Origin: Selenomonadaceae bacterium
GTDB taxonomy: Bacteria; Bacillota; Negativicutes; Selenomonadales; Selenomonadaceae
Length of the DNA stretch: 64,000 nucleotides
NCBI GenBank assembly: GCA_017484005.1
Contig: JAFUTY010000043.1
Coordinates: 22,006-86,005 of the forward strand
Reading direction: 5' to 3'
Below are positions 28,542 through 38,913 of this stretch, piece after piece (positions within the stretch are counted from its first letter, which is position 1; each line of letters opens with the position of its first letter). The notes below the pieces were generated by a model, which had not been told where the DNA came from, did not search any database, and saw only the letters and a program-made list of their open reading frames with translations. The position numbers and the translations under genes were made by a program.

Positions 28542-29477
28542 ATGTTTTGCAGAAGCTGCGGCGCAAAAATTCCAGATGATTCGAGATTCTGTCCTCAATG
28601 CGGTGAGAAAGTTGTAACGATTTCAGATTCAGATCAATCAGAACGAAAATCTCAACAATCTCGACAAAATCAACAATCAAAAAAATCAGCTGGAAAAACT
28701 CTCACAATTCTTGGAAAATATCAAGTCAGCGTCAGTCCAAATCTCGAAAAATATGTCGTCGTGCGAAGAGTTTTGGAACAATATGCATCGATTCAGCAGA
28801 AACGAGCGTATGATTTTGCCATGGAAAATGTCTACAATTTCGACGATGTCTATAAAATCATGATGCCCGGCTGTTTAAAATTGATGCATGATTATGCAGA
28901 ATTCGCAGCGGATCTTTTCAAGCGGATAGGATTGGATGCAGTCGATGCGGCAGTGCTTATCAAAAAATCAATCACTGAAGAATCTTACAATGCGGAGTTT
29001 CCAAATATCAATCTAGCCATGGATAAATTCGAGGCTTTTATGGATACTCCAAAAACAAAATCGGTAATCGATGAAGCAAAAAGCGAGCTGTATGATGAAC
29101 TGGATGTCGAAGCCGAATGTGCTGGAGGAATCTATAATATCTGCTGCAAAATCATGGATACCGCAATTGATCTATTCATCGCGGCGGGATTAATTCCAGA
29201 TGTTCAATTCGATTCAAAAACTGCACGAGATAATTACAAATCAATAGTGCGGGCGTTTGAGAATTCGAGAATCACAGAATCAGAAGCGATCGATCATTTG
29301 TGTCAGTGCATCGAGCTCGAGCCCTATCACCTTTGGTTTCCAGCTTACATTTTCAAAATCAATCCACAAAGCGAGCGGGATATTCTCGCGCTTTGCGATT
29401 ATTTTGGAATCAAGGAACAGATTGAAACGTGGATTGAATCGATTAAACGAAATCCGGATGAAATTCCAGGATTTTAA
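28542..29477 (+). CDS. Zinc-ribbon protein of unknown function
   Basis: A 311-residue protein. Residues 1-25 form a zinc ribbon (FCRSCGAKIP...FCPQCGEKV). A Gln/Ser/Lys linker (about 30-50) follows, then an all-helical domain of about 250 residues that I do not recognise, with Cys in GGIYNICCKIM and HLCQCIELEP. No membrane segment. Zinc-ribbon openings of this type are common on diverse Bacillota proteins and say little about function. It lies 15 bases before leuS and is probably co-transcribed with it. Confidence 0.7.
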   Translation: MFCRSCGAKIPDDSRFCPQCGEKVVTISDSDQSERKSQQSRQNQQSKKSAGKTLTILGKYQVSVSPNLEKYVVVRRVLEQYASIQQKRAYDFAMENVYNFDDVYKIMMPGCLKLMHDYAEFAADLFKRIGLDAVDAAVLIKKSITEESYNAEFPNINLAMDKFEAFMDTPKTKSVIDEAKSELYDELDVEAECAGGIYNICCKIMDTAIDLFIAAGLIPDVQFDSKTARDNYKSIVRAFENSRITESEAIDHLCQCIELEPYHLWFPAYIFKINPQSERDILALCDYFGIKEQIETWIESIKRNPDEIPGF

Positions 29478-29492
29478 GAGGAGGAAATTTTT

Positions 29493-31955
29493 TTGGACAA
29501 ATATATTCCGCAGGAAATCGAGAAAAAGTGGCAGGATCAATGGGAATCGGCGAATTCATTTCACACTGACGAAGATCCATCGAAGAAAAAATATTACGCG
29601 CTCGAGATGTTTCCATATCCTTCGGGGAATCTTCACATGGGACACGTGCGCAATTATTCAATCGGCGATGTTGTTGCGCGATTCAAAAAGATGCGCGGCT
29701 TCAATGTTCTGCATCCGATGGGATTCGATGCGTTTGGAATGCCTGCTGAAAATGCAGCGATCGAGCATGGAATTCATCCGCGTGATTGGACACTCAAAAA
29801 CATCGAAAATATGATCCGTCAGCAGAAATCGATGGGACTCTCGTACGATTGGAATCGAAAAGTTGAAACATGTCAGCCGGATTATTATCGATGGACTCAA
29901 TGGCTGTTTGAACTTTTTTATGAACGTGGCTTGGCTTATAAAAAGGAAGCATCGGTCAACTGGTGCGATAATTGCGGAACTGTTTTGGCGAATGAGCAGG
30001 TTATCGATGGAAGATGCTGGCGCTGCGATGGTGAAGTTCATAAAAAAAATCTCGCGCAATGGTTTTTCAAAATCACTGATTACGCGGAAGAACTTTTGGC
30101 GGATCTCTCAAAACTCGATGGATGGCCTGAACGCGTCAAAACGATGCAGGAAAATTGGATTGGAAAATCTGAAGGCTGTGAATTCCATTTCGATATCGAG
30201 GGATTCGATGAAAAACTTTCGGTTTATACAACGCGTCCAGATACTGCATTCGGAATCACATTTGTAGTTTTAGCCGCGGAACATCCACTGGTTGAAAAAT
30301 TGATCGCTGGACGTGAAAATGAATCAGAAATTCGAGCATTCATCTCTGAAACTCTCAAAATGTCTGAAATGGAAAGAACTTCTGCCGCATCGGAGAAAAA
30401 AGGAATATTCACTGGAGCATTTGCGATTTCTCCATTCACCGGCAAAAAAATTCCGATCTGGATTTCAAATTACGTTCTATATAATTACGGAACTGGTGCA
30501 GTCATGGGAGTTCCAGCGCATGACGAGCGCGATTGGATGTTCGCCTCGAAATATGGAATCGATAAAATTATCGTCATCGATCGTCCCGAAAAATCTTTGA
30601 AACTCGATGAAATGGATAATGCATACATCGAGCCTGGAGTTTTGATAAATTCCGGAGAGTTCAATGGAATTCCGAATGAAGATGCAAAATCGAAAATCGT
30701 TGACTGGCTCGAATCGAAAAATCTCGGCTCGCGAAAAATCAATTACAAACTTCGCGATTGGCTGATTTCGCGTCAAAGATATTGGGGCGCACCGATTCCA
30801 GTGATTTATTGCGATAAATGCGGCGAGCAGCTCGTTCCGAAAGATCAATTGCCAGTTTTACTGCCGGATGATGTCGAATTTAAGCAGGGAGCATTGAGTC
30901 CTCTCGCAACATCGAAAACTTTTTCAGATTGCAAATGTCCAAAATGCGGAGGTCATGCGCGTCGCGAGACTGATACAATGGACACATTCATCTGCTCGAG
31001 CTGGTATTATCTGCGTTATGCCGATCCGAAAAATTCCAGCGAGCCGTTTGAAAAATCGAAAGTGAATTATTGGAATCCAGTCGATCAATACATCGGCGGA
31101 ATTGAACATGCGATTCTTCATCTGCTCTATTCGCGATTCTTCACCAAAGTTCTCCGCGATGCAAAATTGCTCGATTTTGATGAGCCGTTCACGAATCTTT
31201 TGACGCAGGGAATGGTTATCAAAGACGGCGCAAAGATGTCAAAGTCGAAGGGAAATGTTGTCTCGCCGGAAGAGATTATCGAGAAATATGGAGCTGATAC
31301 CGCTCGACTTTTCATTCTATTCGCCGCGCCGGTTGAAAGAGATCTCGATTGGAGCGATCAAGGAGTCGAGGGAGCATCGAGATTTTTGAATCGAGTTTGG
31401 AGAATTTTGCTGCAGTTCGAAGATCAAATCAAAACTGCGCAGGATTCTTATGATGTTTCGACTCTCAATAAAGATGAAATCGATCTTCGTCGAATTCTTC
31501 ATCGAACGATCAAAAAAGTCACGGAAGATATCAGCGATCGATTCATGTTCAACACAGCGATCTCGTCGCTGATGGAATTGACAAATGCAATTTATGGATT
31601 CCAGGATAAACCGCTGAATCCAAATCTCGCGCGAGAAGTTGCTCGAAATCTGTTGATCATGCTCGCGCCATTCGTTCCACATATTTCATCTGAACTTTGG
31701 TCGAGAATTTTTGCGAATGAAAAAGATGTTCACGAACAAAATTGGTGCGAATTTGATCCGTCGGCGATTGTTGAAGATGAAATCGAGATTGTTTTGCAGA
31801 TCAATGGCAAGGTTAGAGATCGAATCAAAATTCCTGCGACGCTTGATAAAGATGGAATGGAAAAGATCGCTAGAGAATCGAAATTCGTCGAGAATAAAAC
31901 TATCGTCAAGATCATTTGCGTTCCGAAAAAATTGATCAATGTTGTCGTGAAATAA
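29493..31955 (+). CDS. leuS: Leucine-tRNA ligase
   Basis: An 820-residue class I synthetase. [15 protein letters not shown] is the HIGH region and [10 protein letters not shown] the KMSKS loop. The editing (CP1) domain contains TTRPDTAFG and the conserved GVPAHDERD. Zn-binding Cys pairs are visible (CDNCG...CWRC; CDKCG). Length is normal. The start is TTG, directly after a T-run and 8 bases past GAGGAGG. Confidence 0.97.
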   Translation: MDKYIPQEIEKKWQDQWESANSFHTDEDPSKKKYYALEMFPYPSGNLHMGHVRNYSIGDVVARFKKMRGFNVLHPMGFDAFGMPAENAAIEHGIHPRDWTLKNIENMIRQQKSMGLSYDWNRKVETCQPDYYRWTQWLFELFYERGLAYKKEASVNWCDNCGTVLANEQVIDGRCWRCDGEVHKKNLAQWFFKITDYAEELLADLSKLDGWPERVKTMQENWIGKSEGCEFHFDIEGFDEKLSVYTTRPDTAFGITFVVLAAEHPLVEKLIAGRENESEIRAFISETLKMSEMERTSAASEKKGIFTGAFAISPFTGKKIPIWISNYVLYNYGTGAVMGVPAHDERDWMFASKYGIDKIIVIDRPEKSLKLDEMDNAYIEPGVLINSGEFNGIPNEDAKSKIVDWLESKNLGSRKINYKLRDWLISRQRYWGAPIPVIYCDKCGEQLVPKDQLPVLLPDDVEFKQGALSPLATSKTFSDCKCPKCGGHARRETDTMDTFICSSWYYLRYADPKNSSEPFEKSKVNYWNPVDQYIGGIEHAILHLLYSRFFTKVLRDAKLLDFDEPFTNLLTQGMVIKDGAKMSKSKGNVVSPEEIIEKYGADTARLFILFAAPVERDLDWSDQGVEGASRFLNRVWRILLQFEDQIKTAQDSYDVSTLNKDEIDLRRILHRTIKKVTEDISDRFMFNTAISSLMELTNAIYGFQDKPLNPNLAREVARNLLIMLAPFVPHISSELWSRIFANEKDVHEQNWCEFDPSAIVEDEIEIVLQINGKVRDRIKIPATLDKDGMEKIARESKFVENKTIVKIICVPKKLINVVVK

Positions 31956-31965
31956 TTTTTCACAA

Positions 31966-32016
31966 ATAAAAAAGAGATCCCCGATAGATCAAATGATCTG
32001 TCGGGGATCTTTTTTA
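31966..32016. terminator. Bidirectional GATC-type terminator, leuS / flagellin 2
   Basis: A 15-bp stem (31976-31990 / 31995-32009) with GATC flanking the loop, A-run left and T-run right, between convergent genes. It overlaps the flagellin 2 stop. Confidence 0.88.
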
Positions 32017-33738
32017 TTGCAACAAACTCAAAACTTGAGATTGATTTTGTCCAGCTTGAGCTAACATCGCTTGAGCCGATTGAGTTAAAACATTGAACTT
32101 GGTATATTCAGTCATTTCTTTCGCCATATCAGCATCTCTCAACACTGAATCTGATAGCGCAGTATTTTCAGATTTGATTTCCAAATTCGATTCGGTATGC
32201 TCGAGACGTTCCATGTAAGATCCCACATCAGTTGCAACATCGAGAGCATATTCCAAAGCCGATTCGATTGTCGCAATTGCAGATTCAGCTTTCTCTCGAG
32301 TTGTTACATCCAATTTTTCGAGATCCATCGCTTTAGGACGCATTGAATTGATGTAAAATAGATCCATCTGATTCGATTTTGTTCCGTGATGAATCGCTAA
32401 GGGATTAAAATCAATTCCGCCGCCGATTGGAATGTTTGGAAGATCTTGATCATAAATTCGATTTCCCTCACTAAAAGTCCCTGGCAAATTGTAATTAGGA
32501 TCGACTGTAGTTCCTCCATTGGCGTTTTGAAGATGAATTTTTCCGCCTGGAAATTGAATCGATGAAACATTGCCGCCGACAACATTTGCATCGCCGCCCC
32601 AGCTTGCCCATCGATTCGCTGTAATATCGCCGCCGTAAACCGTGATAGAGTTTGGACTGCCGTGATTATTTCCAATCGCTGAACTGCCTTGCCCAGATCC
32701 CACATTGAAACTGCCATCATAAATTGTAATGTCGCCAATTGATCCGGATCTGCTCGCGCCAATCGATGCACCAATTTGAGGACTTGCGAGATCAAAAGTC
32801 CCACTGAGAATCGTGATATTCGATTGATTATCAGTCTCTCCATTATTCGAACCGATCATCGCGCCGTAAGTGAATTCATGCATTGTAATTTTCAAACTTC
32901 CATTCGTACCAGAATTTTCTTCACCGGAGACCGTCAAATTTCCGCCCGCATGAATCACTGCGCTCGATGTATTTCTGCCAGCGTCGCAATCGATTGAATT
33001 CGTTCCTTTGAGATGTAGAAAATTATTTGCGCCTTGAAAATCGATCATGTTTTTATCTTCGCCGGAACTCGATTTAAAATTTTCAAGCCACAGACTCGAT
33101 GAATTTTGCATGATTATTGAAACATCTTTAGCTGAACTTGCACCGATAATTTTAACATTCGACGCGGTGACTGTGATTGTTGCCGTTCCGAGATTTTCAT
33201 CGAGTTGATAGACTGAATTTTCGTCTGAAATTGTAATCGATCCGGTTATCATCGTCGGAGATCCAGTCGGTTCAGATCGTTTATCGAAAAGATCATTATC
33301 AGATCCAGATTTTGCGAAAGTTCCGTCTAAAAGTTTGATTCCGTTATATTCAGTTCCTACAGCTATATCTTCAATTGTTGCTAAACTTGCATCGACTTCT
33401 TTTTGAATTGTAACTCGATCGATATCAGAATTCGAATCATTTGCGGAATTGATAGCTAATTCTTTCAACCTCCGGATGTTTTGAATGATATCATCGATTC
33501 CGCCTGCTGCAGTTTTGAATAATGAAGATCCATTTTGAACATTCTGCTGATCCTGGTGCAAAGATCTCAACTGCTCACGCATGATTTCAGACATCGCAAG
33601 TCCTGCTGAATCATATTTCGCCGAAGGAATTCGATCTCCCGATGCAATTTTTGCGAGAGTTGTGCCAACTTTTTTTACGTTTTTATTGAGAGTTCCCAAT
33701 GCAACCATCGATGCGGAATTATTAAGAGTCATTGTCAT
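32014..33738 (-). CDS. fliC: Flagellin with beta-helix central domain (2)
   Basis: A 574-residue paralogue of flagellin 1. The first 150 and last 100 residues are nearly the same. The central beta-helix (about 155-465) is shorter and differs in its repeats (QIGASIGASRSGSIGDITIYDG; SAIGNNHGSPNSITVYGGDIT). It is encoded on the opposite strand to flagellin 1, so the two form a long inverted repeat around leuS. GGGAGATG precedes ATG 33738. Confidence 0.9.
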   Translation of the reverse strand: MTMTLNNSASMVALGTLNKNVKKVGTTLAKIASGDRIPSAKYDSAGLAMSEIMREQLRSLHQDQQNVQNGSSLFKTAAGGIDDIIQNIRRLKELAINSANDSNSDIDRVTIQKEVDASLATIEDIAVGTEYNGIKLLDGTFAKSGSDNDLFDKRSEPTGSPTMITGSITISDENSVYQLDENLGTATITVTASNVKIIGASSAKDVSIIMQNSSSLWLENFKSSSGEDKNMIDFQGANNFLHLKGTNSIDCDAGRNTSSAVIHAGGNLTVSGEENSGTNGSLKITMHEFTYGAMIGSNNGETDNQSNITILSGTFDLASPQIGASIGASRSGSIGDITIYDGSFNVGSGQGSSAIGNNHGSPNSITVYGGDITANRWASWGGDANVVGGNVSSIQFPGGKIHLQNANGGTTVDPNYNLPGTFSEGNRIYDQDLPNIPIGGGIDFNPLAIHHGTKSNQMDLFYINSMRPKAMDLEKLDVTTREKAESAIATIESALEYALDVATDVGSYMERLEHTESNLEIKSENTALSDSVLRDADMAKEMTEYTKFNVLTQSAQAMLAQAGQNQSQVLSLLQ

Positions 33739-33796
33739 TTCGAATCATCTCCCGATTAAATCCTCTCAGGCATTTCGATTAATTTTATACTCAACT

Positions 33797-33833
33797 TAAA
33801 AATCCCCCGACCGTTTTTTAATCGAGGGATTTT
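33797..33833 (-). terminator. Hairpin between flagellins 3 and 2
   Basis: AAAATCCCCCGA pairs with TCGAGGGATTTT. It terminates flagellin 3 on the minus strand. The T-run is short, so termination may be partial. Confidence 0.6.
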
Positions 33834-33837
33834 ACTT

Positions 33838-35565
33838 TTATTGCAACAAGCTCAAAACTTGAGATTGATTCTGATTTGCTTGAGCTAGCATCGATTGCGA
33901 GACTTGCAACAATATATTCGATTTTGTATATTCAGTCATTTCCCGAGCCATATCAGCGTCTCTCAACACTGAATTTGATAATGCAGTATTTTCAGCTTTG
34001 ATTTGGATATTTGATTCGGTAAATTCAAGCCGTTCCATGCTTGCACCGACATCCGCAGCAACATCGAGTGCATATTCGACTGCAGCATTGATTCTTCCAA
34101 TTGCCGATAAAGCTTTTTCTTGAGTTGTTACGTCAAGAGCATCAATGCCAAGCGCATCTGGACGCATTGACTCTATCGATAACAAATTCATCTGACTCGA
34201 TTTTGTTCCGGTATGAATTGCAAAAGGTTTAACAATGTAAATAGAATCATCAAATTTTGCATTGTTAAGGTCTTGATCATACACGCGATGGTAGTCGCTA
34301 AATATTCCTGGCAAATTGTATGAGGGCTCAACTGCCACTCCATAAATACTGTCGTATTTAACATTTTCAATATGAATTTTGCCGCCAGTAAATTGAATTG
34401 ATGACGTATTTCCGCCGACGACGTACGCATCATCCCCACGTTCCGCCAAACGAGTCGCAGTAATATCTCCACCATAAACTTTAATCACATTAGGAGTGCC
34501 TTGATTGTTTCCGAGAGCCGCGCTCCCCTGCCCAGATCCTAGATTGAAAGTTCCATCGTAAATGGTAATGTCACCAATCGAGGCAGATCCACCCGCACCG
34601 ATAGCCGCGGCAGTTTGAGATCCAGTCAGATTAAACGTTCCGCTGAGAATCGTGATATTGGATGAATTGCTATACTCACCGTCATTTGAACCAATCATCG
34701 CGCCACGTGTACCTCCGCTTCGCGTTATAGTCAAACTTCCATTATCGCCAGTGTTTTCTTCGCCGCAAATTGTAAGATTTCCGCCCGCATGAATTGTTGC
34801 AGTGCTGTTATTGTTCGAATTCGTGATTGAGTTCGTCCCTAAAAGATGCAAAAAATTTTTATCACCGCGAAAATCGATTATACTTTTATCGCTAGAGGAA
34901 CTTGCCATGAAATTTTCAAGCCACAAACTTCCAGAATTTTGCATGACGATTGAAACATCTTGCGCCGAATCTGAACCGATAATCTTTACGTTGTTTGCCG
35001 CGATAGTGATTGTGCATATACCAACACTATCATCGATTTCATAGACGGAATTTTCTTCATAAATCGTTATTGAATTTGTAATGGTTGATCTAATACCATC
35101 CGGTTCAGAGTGCGTATCTAAAAGGACATCCATGATTCTAACTTTTGCCAGAGTTCCATCGAGTAATTTGATTCCGTTATATTCAGTCCCGACTGCAATA
35201 TCTTCAATCGCCAATAAACTCGCATCGACTTCTTTTTGAATCGTTTTTCGATCCGTGTCTGTATTTGAATCGTTAGCAGAATTGATAGCGAGTTCTTTTA
35301 TTCGACGAACGTTTTGAATAATTGTATCGATTCCGCCTTCTGCAACGCGAAACAAAGAAGAGCCATTTTGAACGTTTTGCTGATCTTGTTGCAATGCTCT
35401 CAATTGTTCGCGCATTCTTGTGCTAATCGCGAAAACGGAGGCATCGAATTTTGCGGCGGGAATTCTAAAGCCACTGCTAATTTTGGTGAGGCTCGCGCTG
35501 GCATTTTTGGCGTTGTTGTTTAGATTTCGAGTTATCGATCTAGAATCGTTCAGAGTTACCGCCAT
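33838..35565 (-). CDS. fliC: Flagellin with beta-helix central domain (3)
   Basis: A 575-residue third paralogue with the same architecture but more diverged ends (MAVTLNDSRSITRNLNNNAKNASASL; ISSGFRIPAAKFDASVFAIS). The usual AGLA of the D1 helix is SVFA here. The C-terminus again ends QNQSQVLSLLQ. The beta-helix repeats (AAAIGAGGSASIGDITIYDG; AALGNNQGTPNVIKVYGGDIT) are closest to flagellin 2. It lies 100 bases upstream of flagellin 2 on the same strand, so this is an older tandem duplication. It may be a minor or specialised filament subunit. Confidence 0.88.
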   Translation of the reverse strand: MAVTLNDSRSITRNLNNNAKNASASLTKISSGFRIPAAKFDASVFAISTRMREQLRALQQDQQNVQNGSSLFRVAEGGIDTIIQNVRRIKELAINSANDSNTDTDRKTIQKEVDASLLAIEDIAVGTEYNGIKLLDGTLAKVRIMDVLLDTHSEPDGIRSTITNSITIYEENSVYEIDDSVGICTITIAANNVKIIGSDSAQDVSIVMQNSGSLWLENFMASSSSDKSIIDFRGDKNFLHLLGTNSITNSNNNSTATIHAGGNLTICGEENTGDNGSLTITRSGGTRGAMIGSNDGEYSNSSNITILSGTFNLTGSQTAAAIGAGGSASIGDITIYDGTFNLGSGQGSAALGNNQGTPNVIKVYGGDITATRLAERGDDAYVVGGNTSSIQFTGGKIHIENVKYDSIYGVAVEPSYNLPGIFSDYHRVYDQDLNNAKFDDSIYIVKPFAIHTGTKSSQMNLLSIESMRPDALGIDALDVTTQEKALSAIGRINAAVEYALDVAADVGASMERLEFTESNIQIKAENTALSNSVLRDADMAREMTEYTKSNILLQVSQSMLAQANQNQSQVLSLLQ

Positions 35566-35664
35566 CTCGAATCACCTCACTCGATTGTATTTCGTTGATT
35601 TTCAGAGGAAACTCAATAACATTCATTAAATTGATTTTTGTAATTGTAAAATAATCCACAAATG

Positions 35665-35709
35665 AAAAAAAGATCCACCGATCGAAATTTTGATCGATGG
35701 ATCTTTTTT
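35665..35709. terminator. GATC-type terminator
   Basis: The stem around GATCGA (about 35672-35686 / 35690-35704) has A-run left and T-run right. It follows the membrane-protein gene at 35708-36124 on the minus strand. Confidence 0.8.
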
Positions 35710-36124
35710 AATTTCTCTCGCGTCGAAATCTTTTCTCGAGATGTTTTCGAGCGAATTGGAAAATCGCGCTGTTCTCATTGAATTTCATATCATCCTTCAC
35801 GAAGAAAGATCGAATGTATAGAGCTACTGAAATCGGTGCGAGAAACCATCCAAACGCTAAAAGAAAAATGATCTGAATCAAAGTCGTTTGAAACATTCTT
35901 CTAAACCATGTCTTTGTATTTTGAACGAGCCCTTCATCCTCGCGAGCCTCTGGATTGATTGAATCCCAAACCTGCAGCAAAAATTCGCCGATCATATCTT
36001 CCAAATATGTCACTGCTCGCCAGCAGATGAAAAGATATAGCAGAAACAAAAATAGAATCGTTCCGATGACTGTGAAAAATTCCCAGCCGAGATGAAATCC
36101 ATGTCCAAAAATCGAAAAATCCAT
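35708..36124 (-). CDS. Small membrane protein, unknown
   Basis: A 138-residue protein with two hydrophobic segments (about 13-35 and 82-106) separated by an acidic loop, and a basic C-terminus (KHLEKRFRRERN). I do not recognise a family. It lies 4 bases after the broken LysR gene on the same strand and may have been its operon partner. Confidence 0.6.
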   Translation of the reverse strand: MDFSIFGHGFHLGWEFFTVIGTILFLFLLYLFICWRAVTYLEDMIGEFLLQVWDSINPEAREDEGLVQNTKTWFRRMFQTTLIQIIFLLAFGWFLAPISVALYIRSFFVKDDMKFNENSAIFQFARKHLEKRFRRERN

Positions 36125-36128
36125 AAAA

Positions 36129-36954
36129 TCACCTCGATTTGAAAAGTTTCTCGAAAAATTTCTTGAACTCGATTCGACAGCAGAGAAAATATTCCACCGA
36201 TGCAGATGAATCTTCGATCGGAATTGCGACTCGATTCAATGGAATTCCATCGCGATCGATCGTTTTATTCGATGTGAATGCTAGCAAATTAGATTCAGAA
36301 ATCAATTCGGAAAATTTATCACGCTCATTTTGCTCGATGAATTTTGATCTCGGCATCAAATCTCTCACGAATTTCCAAAATCCAATCGGTGAAAAGATCA
36401 AAATCGATTCGCCATCGAGATCTGAAAATCTCAAACTCGATTTTTCAGCGAGCGCATGATCTTTCGGAATCAAAAAATATAATCGCTCGAAATCCCATGA
36501 CTTTGAAAAAAATTTAGAATCATCGATTCTCGTTGAAAGAATTCTGATCTGATAATTTGAATTGAAAAAATTTTTACTCGTCGATTAATTCTGTTGAAAT
36601 AATTTGATCTGGAAAGAGTCGATTCAACGTCGGGATTAGATCAATCATTGGCGCGGGAGCGATTGAGCCGATTGAAATTGTTCGGCGGCTTCTATCGAAT
36701 GCGCGAATCTGCTCGATCATTTCTTTTGAATCCTCGAGAATTTTTTCGGCGAATTTCAATGCGAGCCCGCCATTTTCATTGAGTTCGACGCGATTTCTGT
36801 TTCGATTGAAAATCTTGACTTGTAAATCCTCCTCGAGCCGCTGAATTGCGCGAGATATTGCCGGCTGAGACACATGCAAAATTTCTGCCGCTTTAGAAAT
36901 TGTCCCGCATTCCGCGACTGTTTTCAGATAAATTAACTGTTGCAGATCGATCAT
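36129..36954 (-). pseudogene. LysR-type regulator disrupted by a frameshift
   Basis: The N-terminal part (36574-36954, 126 residues) has the LysR helix-turn-helix (ISKAAEILHVSQPAISRAIQRLEEDL) and ends at TAA after LIDE. Shifting by one base at that point gives an open frame that continues about 40 residues and joins, in frame, the segment from 36473 (IPKDHALAEKS) to 36129, which looks like a LysR effector domain. One base too many (or two missing) near 36575 would explain the break. It lies divergent from the secreted hydrolase at 37041, the usual place for its regulator. It could be a real pseudogene or a sequencing error. Confidence 0.8.
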
Positions 36955-37040
36955 AAATTCTCACCAGTTTTCAAAATCAACATTGTACTTTCGAAAAATT
37001 TATCGATACAATTTTCGCAAATTTTCGAGGAGGATTCGAG

Positions 37041-38114
37041 ATGAAAAATTTTTTACTCACGACAATCGCGCTGAATTTTTTAGCATCGACTTCGTTTGCA
37101 TTCAATAATCCCGTCACGATTCAAGATCAAGGATCATTTTTCGCCGGCGGAAAGATGATTCAAACTCCAGGCGTCGCAAATTTTTCCGAACCGAGAAATC
37201 CAGCTGGTCAAACTCTTCACGGAGATTCCGCTTATGTATTCTATCAAATTCCAGTCAACGCGCGGAAGATCCCTCTGATTTTTCTTCATGGATATGGACA
37301 ATCTGGAAAATCATGGGAGACAACTCCAGATGGGCGCGATGGATTTCAAAATATTTTCCTCGAACGTCGATTCAAAGTTTACATCGTCGATCAGCCGAGA
37401 CGAGGTCGAGCTGGAAATTCAACGACAGGCACAACAATCAATCCAACAACGATGGATCAATTATGGGCGACGAATTTTCGAATCTCCGATTTTCAGAACA
37501 ATTTGTTCCCCGGCGTTCAATTTCCAGAGGGAGATTATGCACGCGATCAATTTTTTAAGCAAATGACTCCAGACACCGGCTCGTATGATAACAAAGTCAT
37601 AACTGATTCGATGTCCGCGCTGTTTGGTACAATCGGCGATGGAATTCTAATTACACATTCCGCGGGAGGAGATCCTGGATGGATGACGGCGATGCAGAAT
37701 TCGAACGTTCGAGCAGTTGTCGCGTATGAACCTGGCGGTGGATTTGCATTTCCAATCGGTGAAGAGCCGGCTGAAATGGAATCGTCGAGTCCCTTTGGAA
37801 ATTTGAAGCCGAATGTTTACAGCGTTGAGCAATTCGAGCGGCTCACAAAAATTCCGATTATTTTATATTTCGGCGACAACATTCCGAGCGGCGATAAACC
37901 TCTCGAGCGTTGGGAACTCGATAATTGGCGCGTGAGATTGAACATGGCTCGATTGTTTGTTGACGCGGTGAATCGTCATGGCGGAAATGCGACGTTGATT
38001 CATCTGCCGGAGGTAGGAATTTATGGCAACGATCATTTCTTATTCGCTGATCGAAATAATGTTGAGCTTGCTGATTTGTTGTCAGATTGGCTGCGCGAGA
38101 ATCAACTCGATTGA
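37041..38114 (+). CDS. Secreted alpha/beta hydrolase
   Basis: A 357-residue protein with a signal peptide (about 1-20, ending STSFA). Alpha/beta-hydrolase features: oxyanion region FLHGYGQSGKSW, nucleophile elbow THSAGG, a possible acid in YFGDN, and catalytic His in GNDHFLF. The fold suggests an esterase or lipase-like enzyme outside the cytoplasm; the substrate is unknown. GAGGAGG precedes the ATG. The divergent LysR gene is broken, so regulation may have been lost. Confidence 0.85.
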   Translation: MKNFLLTTIALNFLASTSFAFNNPVTIQDQGSFFAGGKMIQTPGVANFSEPRNPAGQTLHGDSAYVFYQIPVNARKIPLIFLHGYGQSGKSWETTPDGRDGFQNIFLERRFKVYIVDQPRRGRAGNSTTGTTINPTTMDQLWATNFRISDFQNNLFPGVQFPEGDYARDQFFKQMTPDTGSYDNKVITDSMSALFGTIGDGILITHSAGGDPGWMTAMQNSNVRAVVAYEPGGGFAFPIGEEPAEMESSSPFGNLKPNVYSVEQFERLTKIPIILYFGDNIPSGDKPLERWELDNWRVRLNMARLFVDAVNRHGGNATLIHLPEVGIYGNDHFLFADRNNVELADLLSDWLRENQLD

Positions 38115-38118
38115 AAGA

Positions 38119-38913
38119 TCAAATTCGCCAATAGATCACAACGACAGATAAAATTCCAACGATCAAAACTGCCCAAAGATCTCGACGCTCGATTTTCAAA
38201 GATTTCATCTGAGTTCTGCCGATTCCGCCGCGATATCCTCGAGCTTCCATTGCCAGCGCGAGATCGTCTGCACGTCTGAACGCTGATAAAAACAATGGAA
38301 CTAATATCGGGACAATCGATTTCAATCGTCGAAAAATATTTCCAGTCGTGAAATCTGCTCCGCGAGCCTGCTGAGCCTTCATGATTTTATCTGTTTCCTC
38401 GATTAGAGTTGGTATGAATCGAATTGCGATTGTCATCATCATCGCTAACTCATGGCTTGGAACTCCAAATCGTCGCAATGGTGATAGAATTCTTTCCATC
38501 GCGTCAGTCAATTTCAGCGGGCTCGTTGTGAATGTTAAAAGCGAAGATAGAATCAGTAATAGAATCAGTCGCGTTGTCAAAATCAATCCTTCTCGAATTC
38601 CCTCGCGAGTTATGTCAAAAATCCAAATCGAGCACACAATTTCTCCGGGATGTGAGACGAGATGAATTGCGAATGTAAAAATCAAAATCCATGCGAGAGG
38701 CTTGAGCGATTTTAAAATGATTCGAATTGAAACTCGCGATATCAAAATCAAAGTCACTGTGAATGTTATCAGAATTCCATAACCGATTCCGGAACGCGTA
38801 AAAAATATCACGATAAACAAAAAAAATAGCAACCCGATCTTCACACGCGGGTCGAGCCGGTGAAGAATCGAGTCGCCTGGGAAAAATTGTCCGAGCGTTA
38901 TATCCTGCAGCAT
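38119..38913 (-). CDS. ecfT: ECF transporter T component
   Basis: A 264-residue transmembrane component with about five helices. The two cytoplasmic coupling motifs are AQQARGAD and AMEARGYRGG. It links substrate-binding S proteins to the two ATPases. With EcfA1A2 next to it, this looks like a shared (group II) module that would also serve BioY. Proximity to cbiD/cbiE also allows a cobalt role (CbiQ); no CbiM or CbiN is visible. Confidence 0.9.
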   Translation of the reverse strand: MLQDITLGQFFPGDSILHRLDPRVKIGLLFFLFIVIFFTRSGIGYGILITFTVTLILISRVSIRIILKSLKPLAWILIFTFAIHLVSHPGEIVCSIWIFDITREGIREGLILTTRLILLLILSSLLTFTTSPLKLTDAMERILSPLRRFGVPSHELAMMMTIAIRFIPTLIEETDKIMKAQQARGADFTTGNIFRRLKSIVPILVPLFLSAFRRADDLALAMEARGYRGGIGRTQMKSLKIERRDLWAVLIVGILSVVVIYWRI

